From Xanthobacteraceae bacterium (GTDB lineage: Bacteria; Pseudomonadota; Alphaproteobacteria; Rhizobiales; Xanthobacteraceae): DNA of 34,478 nt. Position numbers and translations under genes: made by a program. Below the pieces are notes generated by a model, which saw only the letters and a program-made list of their open reading frames with translations, did no database searches and was not told the origin of the DNA. Position 1 is the stretch's first letter, and every line of letters starts with the position of its first letter. The DNA lies in the NCBI GenBank assembly GCA_019752575.1, contig JAIELW010000032.1, positions 1-34,478 on the forward strand. Reading direction: 5' to 3'. Positions 1 to 8,285 of the stretch are shown one piece after another.

Positions 1-830
1 GCGGAGAGCAGCGCCTCTTCGCGGCGCGCGGAATCGTCCGACGGCGTCCTGCGTTCGGCAAGCTCGTCCACCGACGACGGCAAATAAGAGAGAAACTTGC
101 GCGCGCGGGCGAAGGCTTCGTCTTCGCTCGCAACCACGTCGTCCACCGCGCCGGCTTTCGCGTGAATTTCCGCGCCGCCGAGTTCTTCCTTGGTCATGTT
201 GATGCCGGTTCGCGCCACCACCGGGGGACCCGCGATGAACATCTGCGAGATGCCCTGCACCATCACCGAGTAGTGGCTCGACACGAGGCGCGCGGCGCCC
301 AGCCCCGCGACCGAGCCCAGACCCAGGGACACCACCGGCACGGTGCCGAGATTCTTCACGACCCAATCCCAGCCGGGGTTGTGCGCGAGATAGGTGTAGC
401 CGAGTACCTCGATGGTCTTTACCGAGCCACCGCCGCCGGTGCCGTCGATCAGACGCACGATGGGCAGGCGAAGTTCGTTCGCCATCTGCTCGGCATGGAC
501 CTGCTTCTGCATGATCGCGGCATCCCCCGCGCCGCCGCGCACGGTAAAGTCGTCACCACCGACGACGACAGCGCGCGCGTCGATCTTGCCGCGTCCGAGC
601 ACAAAATTCGCGGGCTGGAAGTCGATCAGATCGCCGCTCGCGTCGTATTTACCCTTGCCCGCAATCGCGCCGACTTCGTGGAAACTGCCTTTGTCGAGCA
701 GGCGCTCAATCCGCTCACGGACGGTAAGCTTGCCGGCATCGCGATGCCGCTTCACTTTCTCTTCGCCGCCCATTTTCCTCGCGAGTTCTTCGCGGCGGCG
801 AAGTTCTTCGAGTTCTTTTTCCCAGCTCAT
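1..830 (-). CDS. Acyl-CoA carboxylase, carboxyltransferase subunit (partial, C-terminus off the window)
   Basis: The reverse strand reads open from the ATG at 830 to the window edge, about 276 residues. The N-terminus (MSWEKELEELRRREELARKMG) leads into a charged segment, then a carboxyltransferase fold with 'GKLTVRERIERLLD' near residue 35. Later come 'LIDGTGGGGSVKT' and 'MFIAGPPVVARTG', typical of propionyl-/methylmalonyl-CoA carboxyltransferase beta subunits. Such subunits move CO2 from carboxybiotin to an acyl-CoA. The divergent gene at 910 encodes a matching free biotin carrier, so the two probably belong to one enzyme; a biotin carboxylase is not visible here. The acyl-CoA substrate cannot be read from the sequence. 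The family call is secure; the last part of the gene lies beyond position 1. Confidence 0.88.
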   Translation of the reverse strand, partial: MSWEKELEELRRREELARKMGGEEKVKRHRDAGKLTVRERIERLLDKGSFHEVGAIAGKGKYDASGDLIDFQPANFVLGRGKIDARAVVVGGDDFTVRGGAGDAAIMQKQVHAEQMANELRLPIVRLIDGTGGGGSVKTIEVLGYTYLAHNPGWDWVVKNLGTVPVVSLGLGSVAGLGAARLVSSHYSVMVQGISQMFIAGPPVVARTGINMTKEELGGAEIHAKAGAVDDVVASEDEAFARARKFLSYLPSSVDELAERRTPSDDSARREEALLS

Positions 831-909
831 TCGTCTTTCCGTGAAACGCTTGACAGAATTGGTCGGCAGCAAGAATGCTGCGAGAAGACTACTTCATCTG
901 CCGAAAGAA
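831..909. promoter_or_regulatory. Short divergent promoter region between carboxyltransferase and biotin carrier
   Basis: Only 79 bp separate the two divergent starts (830 on minus, 910 on plus), so promoters for both must lie here or overlap the genes. The stretch includes the relatively AT-rich 'cgcttgacagaattggtcgg', with TTGACA at 849-854 as a possible plus-strand -35. No convincing -10 at standard spacing or operator palindrome was found. Inference from gene layout. Confidence 0.35.
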
Positions 910-1137
910 ATGAAAATGGCCGAATTCGAAGTCCGCTCCGAGATCGCCGGCATCGTGCGGACCATCGAAGTCGCGGTAGGCGGCACAGTCGCACGCAACG
1001 GCGCGCTACTCGTTCTGGAATCGATGAAGATGGAAATTCCCGTGCTTGTTCCGCAGGGCGGGAAAGTGAAGACGCTTCTCGTCGAGGAAGGTGCGATCGT
1101 TGCGGAAGGCCAGAAGCTAGCCGTTCTGGAGATTTAG
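910..1137 (+). CDS. Stand-alone biotin carboxyl carrier protein (biotin/lipoyl attachment domain), 75 aa
   Basis: This is a complete small protein, MKMAEFEVRSEIAGIVRTIE... ending ...AVLEI. It is a single biotinyl domain with the attachment motif ESMKM (Lys40 is the predicted biotinylation site) and the characteristic glycines at 'AGIV', 'VGGTV' and 'PQGGKV'. It should carry carboxybiotin between a biotin carboxylase and the carboxyltransferase encoded divergently. The start could be ATG 910 or ATG 916; both give a full domain. Longer in-frame starts upstream run antisense through the carboxyltransferase gene and are rejected. Its stop is 19 bp from the convergent ABC gene. The small free-carrier format resembles other acyl-CoA carboxylase carriers of about 70-80 residues. 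Confidence 0.88.
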   Translation: MKMAEFEVRSEIAGIVRTIEVAVGGTVARNGALLVLESMKMEIPVLVPQGGKVKTLLVEEGAIVAEGQKLAVLEI

Positions 1138-1156
1138 ATTCGCGCTGTCAGGTAAC

Positions 1157-1866
<710 letters not shown>

Positions 1867-1870
<4 letters not shown>

Positions 1871-2586
1871 AGCGCTTCCTCCCCGAGATAACATTCGAGC
1901 ACTTTCGGATCTTTCGCGATCTGATCCGGCGTGCCGCGCGAGATCAGCTCGCCGTGGTGGAGCACGATCACGTTTCCGGAAAGCGCCATCACCGCGCGCA
2001 TGACGTGCTCGATCAGCAGGATCGTGAGCCCGCGCTTGTTGAGGTCGAGAAGCACGCGAACCATCTGGTCGATTTCGGTCGGACGTAAGCCCGCCATCAC
2101 TTCGTCGAGCAAAAGAAGCTTTGGCCGTGTCGCAAGCGCACGCGCGACCTCGAGCCGCTTGCGGTCTGGAAGCGTCAGCGTCGAGGCCGCTTGCAAACGC
2201 TTCGATGCCAGCCCGAGAATTTCGAGAACCTCGTCGGCCTTTTGCCGCGCTTCCGAGACAGACGCAGCAGCGTTCAGCGCGCCGACGACGACGTTGTCGA
2301 GCACACTCAGGCCCGCGAAAGGCTTCACGATCTGGAAGGTGCGGCCGATGCCGGCTTTGCAAATTTCGTCTGGGCGCCGGCCGTCAATGCGCGCGCCGTT
2401 TAGCATTACTGTTCCAGTGTCGGGCTTGTAGACGCCCGCGATCATGTTGAAGCAGGTGGTCTTGCCTGCGCCGTTCGGGCCGATCAGGCCGACGATCTTT
2501 CCTTCCGGCACTTCGAACGACACGTTCTGCACGGCCTTGAGGCCGCTGAAGCTTTTCGAGATGCCGGAAACTTCGAGGAGCGCCAT
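1867..2586 (-). CDS. livG: Branched-chain amino acid-type ABC transporter ATPase, LivG family (importer A)
   Basis: 239 residues starting MALLEVSGISKSFSGLKAV. Walker A is GPNGAGKTT (Lys42), and the signature region reads LTLPDRKRLEVARAL in place of a strict LSGGQ, a variant I recall from other LivG proteins. Walker B is LLLLDEVMAGL. The start at 2586 is set by GGGGAG seven bases upstream and lies 2 bp from the livM stop; a longer in-frame extension upstream falls inside livM. It pairs with LivF, with which it overlaps by 4 bp, so translation is probably coupled. Confidence 0.9.
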
Positions 2587-2588
2587 CG

Positions 2589-3602
2589 TCAGCTCCCCTT
2601 CTTTCCGGTGTCGCGGTCGAGGCCGAGTTTCTTTTTCAGTGGCGGCCATACGCCTTCGGGCAGGAACATCACGACGCAAAGCAGACAGATGCCATAGAAG
2701 ACCTGCTTCACGCCCGGTAGATCGATGCCGAGACGCAGCATGACTTCGCGCAAGCCTTCCGCAAGGCCAGTGAGCAGGAACGCGCCGACGACCGGACCGA
2801 ACAGCGTGCCGATGCCGCCGATGATCGGACCGAGGATCAACTCGATCGAGCGCGAGATATGGAAGACCTGCTCGGGAAAAAGATTGTTGTAGAAGAACGC
2901 GAAGATCACACCGCCGAGCGAAGTGAGCGCCGCCGAGAGCACCACCGCATACATCTTGTAACGGAAGATGTTGATGCCGAGCGCCTCCGCCGCCTCGGGG
3001 CTTTCGCGGATCGCAAGCCAGTAATACCCGGCGCGGCTTCGCAGCAGCAGATGACAGAGCACGAAGGCAAGCACCGTCATCGCCAGCAGGATGTAATAGA
3101 ACATCGTCTGGCTGCCGCGCAGGTTGAAGAAATCATTCTGCGTATAATTCGCCACGGGAAGAAAATAGCCCGCCGCGCCGCCGACCCAAGGGAAATGATC
3201 GAACCCGATGCGCGCGAACTCGGCGAAGGCAATTGTGAGAATCGCGAAATAGACGCCGGAAACGCCGAAGCGGAACGCGAGAAAGCCGATCACGGCGCCG
3301 ACAGCGCCAGCGATCACGAGTGCCGGCAACAATCCGATCCAAGGGCTCACGCCGAACTTCACGTAGAGCGCCGCCGTCACGTAGGCGCCAAGACCGATGT
3401 AAAGCGCATGGCCAAGCGAAAGCTGGCCCGCGAAACCCATCATGATGTTCCAGCACTGGCCGGCATAAGCGAAATAAAGAATCGTGATGAGCACGACGAT
3501 CAGATAGTCGTTGAGCACCATCGGCGCGGCGATGAGAGCGGCGAAGAAAAGCGCGAGCAGAATGAGTGCGCTGCGTGGAACGCCTTCGAGAAGAAGGTTC
3601 AT
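2589..3602 (-). CDS. livM: ABC transporter permease, LivM family (importer A)
   Basis: 337 residues of mostly hydrophobic sequence with about eight to ten predicted membrane segments. The LivM hallmark 'GFAGQLSLGHALYIGLGAY' lies near residues 55-73, with 'GPIIGGIGTLFGPVVGAFLL' in the C-terminal half. It forms the inner-membrane channel with LivH. Its start overlaps the livH stop by 4 bp (3599-3602), and its C-terminus (LGLDRDTGKKGS) ends just before livG. Ordinary length for the family. Confidence 0.9.
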   Translation of the reverse strand: MNLLLEGVPRSALILLALFFAALIAAPMVLNDYLIVVLITILYFAYAGQCWNIMMGFAGQLSLGHALYIGLGAYVTAALYVKFGVSPWIGLLPALVIAGAVGAVIGFLAFRFGVSGVYFAILTIAFAEFARIGFDHFPWVGGAAGYFLPVANYTQNDFFNLRGSQTMFYYILLAMTVLAFVLCHLLLRSRAGYYWLAIRESPEAAEALGINIFRYKMYAVVLSAALTSLGGVIFAFFYNNLFPEQVFHISRSIELILGPIIGGIGTLFGPVVGAFLLTGLAEGLREVMLRLGIDLPGVKQVFYGICLLCVVMFLPEGVWPPLKKKLGLDRDTGKKGS

Positions 3603-4471
3603 GCCGTTTTCCGTCCCATGATGCCCTGCGGGCGGAAGAGAAGAACGAGCACGAGGATTGCAAACGAAAACATCGTCTTCGCGGACGGCGTGAAGAAGAA
3701 GCCGCCGAGCGCTTCGGTGAGGCCGATCAGGATGCCGCCGACGATTGCGCCCGGCATCGAGCCAAGCCCGCCGGTAATCACGATCACGAAAGCAAGCAGC
3801 GTGTAAGCCGGTCCGATCGCAGGCGTCACGTCGGTGACGATCATCAGCATGGTGCCGGCAGCACCAACGCAGGCAGCCCCAATGCCGAAGGTCAACGCAT
3901 AGAGCCGCTTCACGTCGAGGCCGACGACCAGCGCGCCGTTGTAGTTGTCAGCGCAGGCACGGATCGCCTTGCCGGTCAGCGTGAGGCGGAAAAAAGCAAA
4001 CAGCGCGACAGCGACAATCAGAGCCGCGATCGCCGCATAGACCTTGCCTGCGTCGATAATGATGCCGCCGATATCGAAGCTGTCGAAGGAATACGAAGTG
4101 GTGATGCCCTGCGAATCCGGCCCGAAGATTAGCAGGAGCGCGTTGACCATAATCAGCGCGATCGCGACCAAGAGCATGAACTGGCTGTGCTCGGGCCGGT
4201 TGATGAAGGGATTGATGATCGCGCGCTGCATCAGATAGCCGAGCGCAAACAGAACCGCCGAGATCGGCACCAGCATCAGGAGCGGGTCGAGACCGAGCGC
4301 GGAGAAGAAGACGATCACGAGATACATCGCGATCGTCATCATCTCGCCATGCGCGAAATTGACGACGCGCACGACGCCGAAAATCACCGAAAGACCGAGC
4401 GCCATGAGGCCATAGACAAGGCCCGTCAGCACGCCGCTGATCGCGATTTTCAGAACGACTTCGGTGGTCAC
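3599..4471 (-). CDS. livH: ABC transporter permease, LivH family (importer A)
   Basis: 290 residues. The LivH-type N-terminus 'GVLTGLVYGLMALGLSVIFGVVRVVNFAHGEMM' is split by typical glycines, and the C-terminus carries 'GGLGSMPGAIVGGILIGLTEAL' and 'FRPQGIMG'. About eight membrane segments are expected. It is the partner of LivM, and the two genes overlap by 4 bp. The 69-bp gap to the upstream binding-protein gene holds a perfect 10-bp hairpin (separate entry), which could lower permease expression relative to the binding protein. Confidence 0.9.
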   Translation of the reverse strand: MTTEVVLKIAISGVLTGLVYGLMALGLSVIFGVVRVVNFAHGEMMTIAMYLVIVFFSALGLDPLLMLVPISAVLFALGYLMQRAIINPFINRPEHSQFMLLVAIALIMVNALLLIFGPDSQGITTSYSFDSFDIGGIIIDAGKVYAAIAALIVAVALFAFFRLTLTGKAIRACADNYNGALVVGLDVKRLYALTFGIGAACVGAAGTMLMIVTDVTPAIGPAYTLLAFVIVITGGLGSMPGAIVGGILIGLTEALGGFFFTPSAKTMFSFAILVLVLLFRPQGIMGRKTA

Positions 4472-4493
4472 TGGATTGCCCTGCGCATCGGTA

Positions 4494-4518
4494 CTCCGGC
4501 CGCGGTTAGCGGCCGGAG
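4494..4518 (-). promoter_or_regulatory. GC-rich hairpin between binding-protein and permease genes of importer A
   Basis: This is a perfect inverted repeat, CTCCGGCCGC (4494-4503), a 5-nt loop, and GCGGCCGGAG (4509-4518). No T-run follows on the minus strand, so it is unlikely to be a full terminator. It sits in the 69 bp between the substrate-binding gene and livH, where such structures often stabilise the upstream mRNA or attenuate readthrough. The function is inferred; the palindrome is directly visible. Confidence 0.6.
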
Positions 4519-4540
4519 CAATTCGTGATGCAAACGCTGC

Positions 4541-5773
4541 TTAGCGCTTGTCGTAAGGCTTCATCGGGTGTTCGGCGGCGGCGTTCGACGCCGACTTCGG
4601 CGCAATCGTGACGAGCTTGCCGCCGCGATTCTGGATCGCCGAGTTACGCAGCGCCGCGTTCTGGCCCTTGGCATCGAACTGGATGCCCGGACCCGGCGAG
4701 ACGTTGTCCTTGATGTTGGTCGCGCGGATCGCGTCGGCGAGCGCCTTCGGATCGGCGGAGCCGGCGCGCTTGTAGGCGTCGGCGGCAACCAGCAACGCCT
4801 CGAAGGTATAAACATGGTTCGTGTTCATGTTGATACCCGGATGCGATTTCGCGAGCGCGGCTTCGAGCGCCTTCGAGAGCTTCTTGTTCGGGTCGTACCA
4901 CGGCACGAAGCTCATCGGACCGTCGCCGAGTTTGCCGAGGGTCTTGAGATACTGGTCTTCATACCAGCCCGGACCCATCGAAAGAACGCACTTCGGCGAC
5001 CAGCGCTGCTTCACGAGTTCGCGCGTGATCAGGATCGCGTCGTTGAGGCGGCTGACCATTACGAGCGCTTCGGCGTTCGTGGCTTTCGCCTTCGCGACTT
5101 CCACCGAAAGATCGCGAGCGGTGCCGTCATAAGCGATGGTCTCGAGCACCTTGTAGGGGGTGTCCGCAAACTTCGCCATGGTGCCGGTGAAACCCTTCTG
5201 CATCGCCGAGCCGAAGGTGTCGTTCACGTGCATGAACACGGCCGTCTTCGGCGCGTTGCCGGTCACCTTGAAGATTTCGATCTGGTTCTCGAAAGCGTTC
5301 GCAAGAATCGTCGGCGCCGTCGGGAAGTTACGGAATACGAACTTGTAGCCCTGCTCCGTGATCGGCGGCGCGGCGGCGATATTGATGACGTAAGGAATGC
5401 CCTTTTGCTCGGCGACCTGCGCGATCGCGGTCGACTGGCCGGAATCGAAGGCTCCGACCAGCAACTGTGCGCCTTCGTTGATGAGGCGCTCGGCGCGCGC
5501 GCGGGCGACTTCGACGTTGGTTTCGGTGTCGCCGTTCATGATCTGAAGCGTCGGCAGCTTCAGGTCCTTCAGGATGCCGGCGGTGATGTCTACGCCGCGC
5601 TGGCAGTCCTGCCCGATGCCGGCCTGCGCGCCGGAACGCGGCAGGAGCACCCCGACTTTCAGCGGCGCGCCCTGCGCCGAGATGATGTTGAACGGAGCGG
5701 TGCCTGCGACGACACCGGCGGCACCCATGCCCGCGGTAAATGTGCGGCGCGAAATACGGGTCTTCGAAGCCAT
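4541..5773 (-). CDS. Periplasmic ABC substrate-binding protein (Peripla_BP_6/LivK-like), Tat signal (importer A)
   Basis: 410 residues, starting MASKTRISRRTFTAGMGAAG. The twin arginine (R9 R10) with following hydrophobic stretch and 'ISAQG' predicts Tat export, with cleavage near residue 34. The mature part starts 'APLKVGVLLPRSGAQAGIGQD', the usual opening of the amide/branched-chain amino acid/aromatic binding family. It should capture the substrate for importer A and is the first gene of that operon. It is divergent from another binding-protein gene at 6140. The ligand is not deducible; proximity to box genes suggests benzoate-like acids. Confidence 0.88.
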   Translation of the reverse strand: MASKTRISRRTFTAGMGAAGVVAGTAPFNIISAQGAPLKVGVLLPRSGAQAGIGQDCQRGVDITAGILKDLKLPTLQIMNGDTETNVEVARARAERLINEGAQLLVGAFDSGQSTAIAQVAEQKGIPYVINIAAAPPITEQGYKFVFRNFPTAPTILANAFENQIEIFKVTGNAPKTAVFMHVNDTFGSAMQKGFTGTMAKFADTPYKVLETIAYDGTARDLSVEVAKAKATNAEALVMVSRLNDAILITRELVKQRWSPKCVLSMGPGWYEDQYLKTLGKLGDGPMSFVPWYDPNKKLSKALEAALAKSHPGINMNTNHVYTFEALLVAADAYKRAGSADPKALADAIRATNIKDNVSPGPGIQFDAKGQNAALRNSAIQNRGGKLVTIAPKSASNAAAEHPMKPYDKR

Positions 5774-6139
5774 TTTTTCCTCCCCTGAACTTCGTTGTTC
5801 TTGTCGTTAGTCTGCCTCGCTGCGGAGGCGATTGTCGATCATTATATCACATTACAATCGCTCGTCCCGCGCGAAAATGCGGATTATGTCGTTATGAATT
5901 ATAATACATTGGGCTGTTTCGACTGCAATCTTGCGGCGCACAGCGTTTGGTATCCCAACCATCGCGCGGACATTCTTGCCCTTTTCGCCAAGCGAACCAG
6001 AAACATGCTTGCCGCCAACTGCTCGCGCAGCCATACTTGATTGCAGCTGGGATCGAAGAAACGGGATGTTTCCTTTGCGTGGTTTGTGACGCGGCAGGAA
6101 GCAAAACTCGCGGCGATTGCCAGACAGGGAGGAAAGTAT
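5774..6139. promoter_or_regulatory. Divergent promoter region between importers A and B
   Basis: This 366-bp gene-free interval lies between two divergent binding-protein genes. Its left half is strikingly AT-rich for this genome (5838-5910). 'ATTATAAT' (5898-5905) is self-complementary and gives a TATAAT -10 hexamer on each strand. A second minus-strand TATAAT lies at 5842-5847 (plus strand reads ATTATA). No standard-spaced -35 is evident. If the 5900-5905 hexamer is used, importer B mRNA would have a leader of roughly 230 nt. A ribosome site AGGGAGG precedes the 6140 start. Short open frames here look non-coding. Confidence 0.55.
5895..5908. promoter_or_regulatory. Candidate BoxR-like operator (TGAA-N6-TACA) over divergent -10 elements
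   Basis: The segment ATGAATTATAATACA (5894-5908) closely matches the minus-strand reading of the boxR-bclA intergenic site, ATGAATTATACTGCA. It shares the 10-base core ATGAATTATA and ends in T[AG]CA. It fits a TG[AC]A-N6-T[AG]CA pattern also seen upstream of boxC. It overlaps the self-complementary ATTATAAT that supplies both candidate -10 elements, a sensible place for a repressor. Operator function is inference; the match is visible. Confidence 0.45.
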
Positions 6140-7336
6140 ATGCACAATAAATCACGTATCACGCGCCGCGACGCCTTGAAGATGGCGGGCGTCGGCGCCG
6201 CTGCCGCAGCATTTCCCTTCGCCCGTCCCGCGATTTCGCAGGGCGCGCCGCTCCGGGTCGGTCTCTTGTTGCCATACAGCGGCACCTTCGCCGCGCTCGG
6301 CGACGGGATCACCAACGCGATGGATCTTTATGTGAAGCAGCAGGGCGGCAAGCTCGCCGGCCGCACCATCGAATGGGTGAAGGTCGACGACGAATCCGCA
6401 CCCCCGAAGGCGACCGAACTCACCTCGAAGCTCGTGCAGGGCGAAAAGGTGGACGTGCTGATCGGCACCGTTCACTCCGGTGTTGCCATGGCGATGGCCA
6501 AGATCGCGCGCGAAGCCGGAATCCCGACGCTCATTCCAAACGCGGGCGCGAACGTGCTCACCCGCGCGCAATGCGCGAAGAACATCTTCCGTACTTCCTT
6601 CGGCAACAGCCAGCCCGGCGTCGCCACCGGCATCGCGATGATCAAGGCCGGCATCAAGACCGCGGTCACTTATTCCTGGGGTTATGCCGCGGGTGAAGAA
6701 TCCGTCGCTGGCTTCAAGGAGAGCTTCGTCGCGGGCGGCGGCAAGATCATCAAGGAACTGACGCTGCCGTTCCCGAACGTCGAATTCCAGGCGGGGCTCG
6801 CCGAAATCGCATCCCTGAAACCGCAGGCGGTCTATTCGTTCTATGCCGGCGGCGGCGCGCTGAAGTACATGCAGGACTACGCGGCGGCCGGTCTGAAGAG
6901 CTCCATACAGCTCTGGGGCCCCGGCTTCCTGACCGACGGCGTCGAAAAGGCTGCGGGCGCGGCGGGCGAGGGCGTGAAAACCGCGCTCCACTATGTCGAG
7001 TCGCTCGACAACGCCGAAAATAAGAAGTTCCGCGCGGACTACAACGCGGCCTTCAAGCGCTTCCCGGACGTCTATGCCGTGCAGGGCTGGGATACGACGC
7101 AACTCCTCGACGTCGGCCTCAAGGCGGTTGGCGGCGACATCAAGAAACAGGACGACCTTTACAAGGCGATGCGCGCCGCGAAGTTCAATTCGCCGCGCGG
7201 ACCGTTCCGTCTGTCGGCGGCGCAGAACCCGATTCACAATTTCTATCTGCGCGAATTGAAGGGCGGCGAAAATGTCTATCTCGGCGTAGCCGCGGCCGAC
7301 GTTTCCGATCCGACTACCGGCTGCAACCTCGCCTGA
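6140..7336 (+). CDS. Periplasmic ABC substrate-binding protein (Peripla_BP_6/LivK-like), Tat signal (importer B)
   Basis: 398 residues from ATG 6140, preceded by AGGGAGGAAAGTAT. An in-frame ATG at 6041 would add 33 residues ahead of the signal peptide and is rejected. The N-terminus MHNKSRITRRDALKMAGVG has the Tat twin arginine (R9 R10) and a cleavable hydrophobic stretch ending 'AISQG'. The mature domain opens 'APLRVGLLLPYSGTFAALGDG'. It is the first gene of importer B, transcribed away from importer A. It is a distant paralogue of the importer A binding protein, so the two systems probably take related but distinct ligands. Confidence 0.88.
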   Translation: MHNKSRITRRDALKMAGVGAAAAAFPFARPAISQGAPLRVGLLLPYSGTFAALGDGITNAMDLYVKQQGGKLAGRTIEWVKVDDESAPPKATELTSKLVQGEKVDVLIGTVHSGVAMAMAKIAREAGIPTLIPNAGANVLTRAQCAKNIFRTSFGNSQPGVATGIAMIKAGIKTAVTYSWGYAAGEESVAGFKESFVAGGGKIIKELTLPFPNVEFQAGLAEIASLKPQAVYSFYAGGGALKYMQDYAAAGLKSSIQLWGPGFLTDGVEKAAGAAGEGVKTALHYVESLDNAENKKFRADYNAAFKRFPDVYAVQGWDTTQLLDVGLKAVGGDIKKQDDLYKAMRAAKFNSPRGPFRLSAAQNPIHNFYLRELKGGENVYLGVAAADVSDPTTGCNLA

Positions 7337-7359
7337 TCGGAGTCTGACAATCTAGTGTG

Positions 7360-7381
7360 AGCGGGGGCGAAAGCCCCCGCT
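7360..7381 (+). promoter_or_regulatory. GC-rich GAAA-loop hairpin after importer B binding-protein gene
   Basis: The perfect stem AGCGGGGGC / GCCCCCGCT (7360-7368, 7373-7381) closes a GAAA tetraloop (7369-7372). Only a single T pair and no uridine run follow. It lies in the 82 bp between the binding-protein stop and livH, the same place as the hairpins of the other two importer operons. It is probably a processing/stability or attenuation element that favours the abundant binding protein; that role is inferred. Confidence 0.6.
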
Positions 7382-7418
7382 TGCCATATCTGGATCTGGC
7401 GCCGGGGGACGCCGCGTA

Positions 7419-8282
7419 ATGGATCTCGTTTTAATTCAGTTGCTGAACGGCGTGCAGTACGGATTGCTGATTTTTCTTGCGGCGTCCGGCCTCACGCTCG
7501 TCTTCGGCATCATGGGCGTGATCAATCTCTCCCACGGCTCGTTTTATATGCTCGGCGCCTATGGCGCGCTGACGTTGACGCAATTCACCGGCGATATCTT
7601 CCTCTCGCTTGCGCTCGGCGTACCGCTCGCTTTCGTGTTCGGCTTCATTATCGAGTGGCTGTTTATTCGCCATCTTTACGATCGCGATCATTTGCAGCAG
7701 GTGTTGCTCACCTTCGCGCTCATTCTGATCTTCAACGAAGCGCAGAAAATTCTCTGGGGCAGCTACCCGCATAGCGTGCCGGTGCCGGGTTATTTGCAGG
7801 GCGGCATCAAAATCTCCCAGTTCCTCAGCTATCCCTATTATCGCGTAGCGGTCGCCGCGTTCTGCGTGGCGCTCGCGCTCGCGATGATGTTCGTGATTCA
7901 GAAAACGCGGATCGGCCGCATTATCCGTGCAGGCGAATCGAACCGGGAAATGGTCGAAGCGCTCGGTATCGACTCGCGGCTGCTCTTTCGTTTCGTGTTC
8001 GCGTCGGGTGCAGCACTCGCAGCCACCGCGGGCATCGTCGCCGCACCGCTGGAGAGCGTCTATCCCGGCATCGGCGAACCGGTGCTTATCATTTCCTTCG
8101 TCGTCGTCGTGATCGGCGGCATCGGCTCGATCAAAGGGGCATTTGTCGGCGCGATCCTGATCGGCGTCGCCGATGCGCTCGGCAAGGTTTACTTCCCGGC
8201 ATTTTCCTCGAGCGTCGTCTACGCGCTGATGGCGGCCGTCTTGATCGCGCGCCCAGGCGGTCTGTTTGGACGAGCGGCCTAG
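7419..8282 (+). CDS. livH: ABC transporter permease, LivH family (importer B)
   Basis: 287 residues, start MDLVLIQLLNGVQYGLLIFL. It has the LivH signature 'GIMGVINLSHGSFYMLGAY' near residues 30-48, 'GGIGSIKGAFVGAILIGVADAL' near 230, and the C-terminal 'ARPGGLFGRAA'. It is a multi-spanning inner membrane protein forming the translocation path with the LivM half of the next gene, which starts 3 bp after this stop. Confidence 0.9.
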   Translation: MDLVLIQLLNGVQYGLLIFLAASGLTLVFGIMGVINLSHGSFYMLGAYGALTLTQFTGDIFLSLALGVPLAFVFGFIIEWLFIRHLYDRDHLQQVLLTFALILIFNEAQKILWGSYPHSVPVPGYLQGGIKISQFLSYPYYRVAVAAFCVALALAMMFVIQKTRIGRIIRAGESNREMVEALGIDSRLLFRFVFASGAALAATAGIVAAPLESVYPGIGEPVLIISFVVVVIGGIGSIKGAFVGAILIGVADALGKVYFPAFSSSVVYALMAAVLIARPGGLFGRAA

Positions 8283-8285
8283 ACC

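Noticed and set aside
412-909. Longer N-terminus for the biotin carrier
   Set aside because: The upstream part is antisense to the carboxyltransferase gene and Ser/Arg/Pro-rich; the biotinyl domain begins at 910-916.
4568-5788. 406-codon open frame antisense to the importer A binding protein
   Set aside because: The minus-strand frame has a Tat signal and the family fold; the plus-strand frame is Arg/Gly/Leu-rich noise.
5795-6040. Small open frame in the divergent promoter region
   Set aside because: Overlaps the AT-rich promoter and candidate operator, has no ribosome site and no recognisable features.
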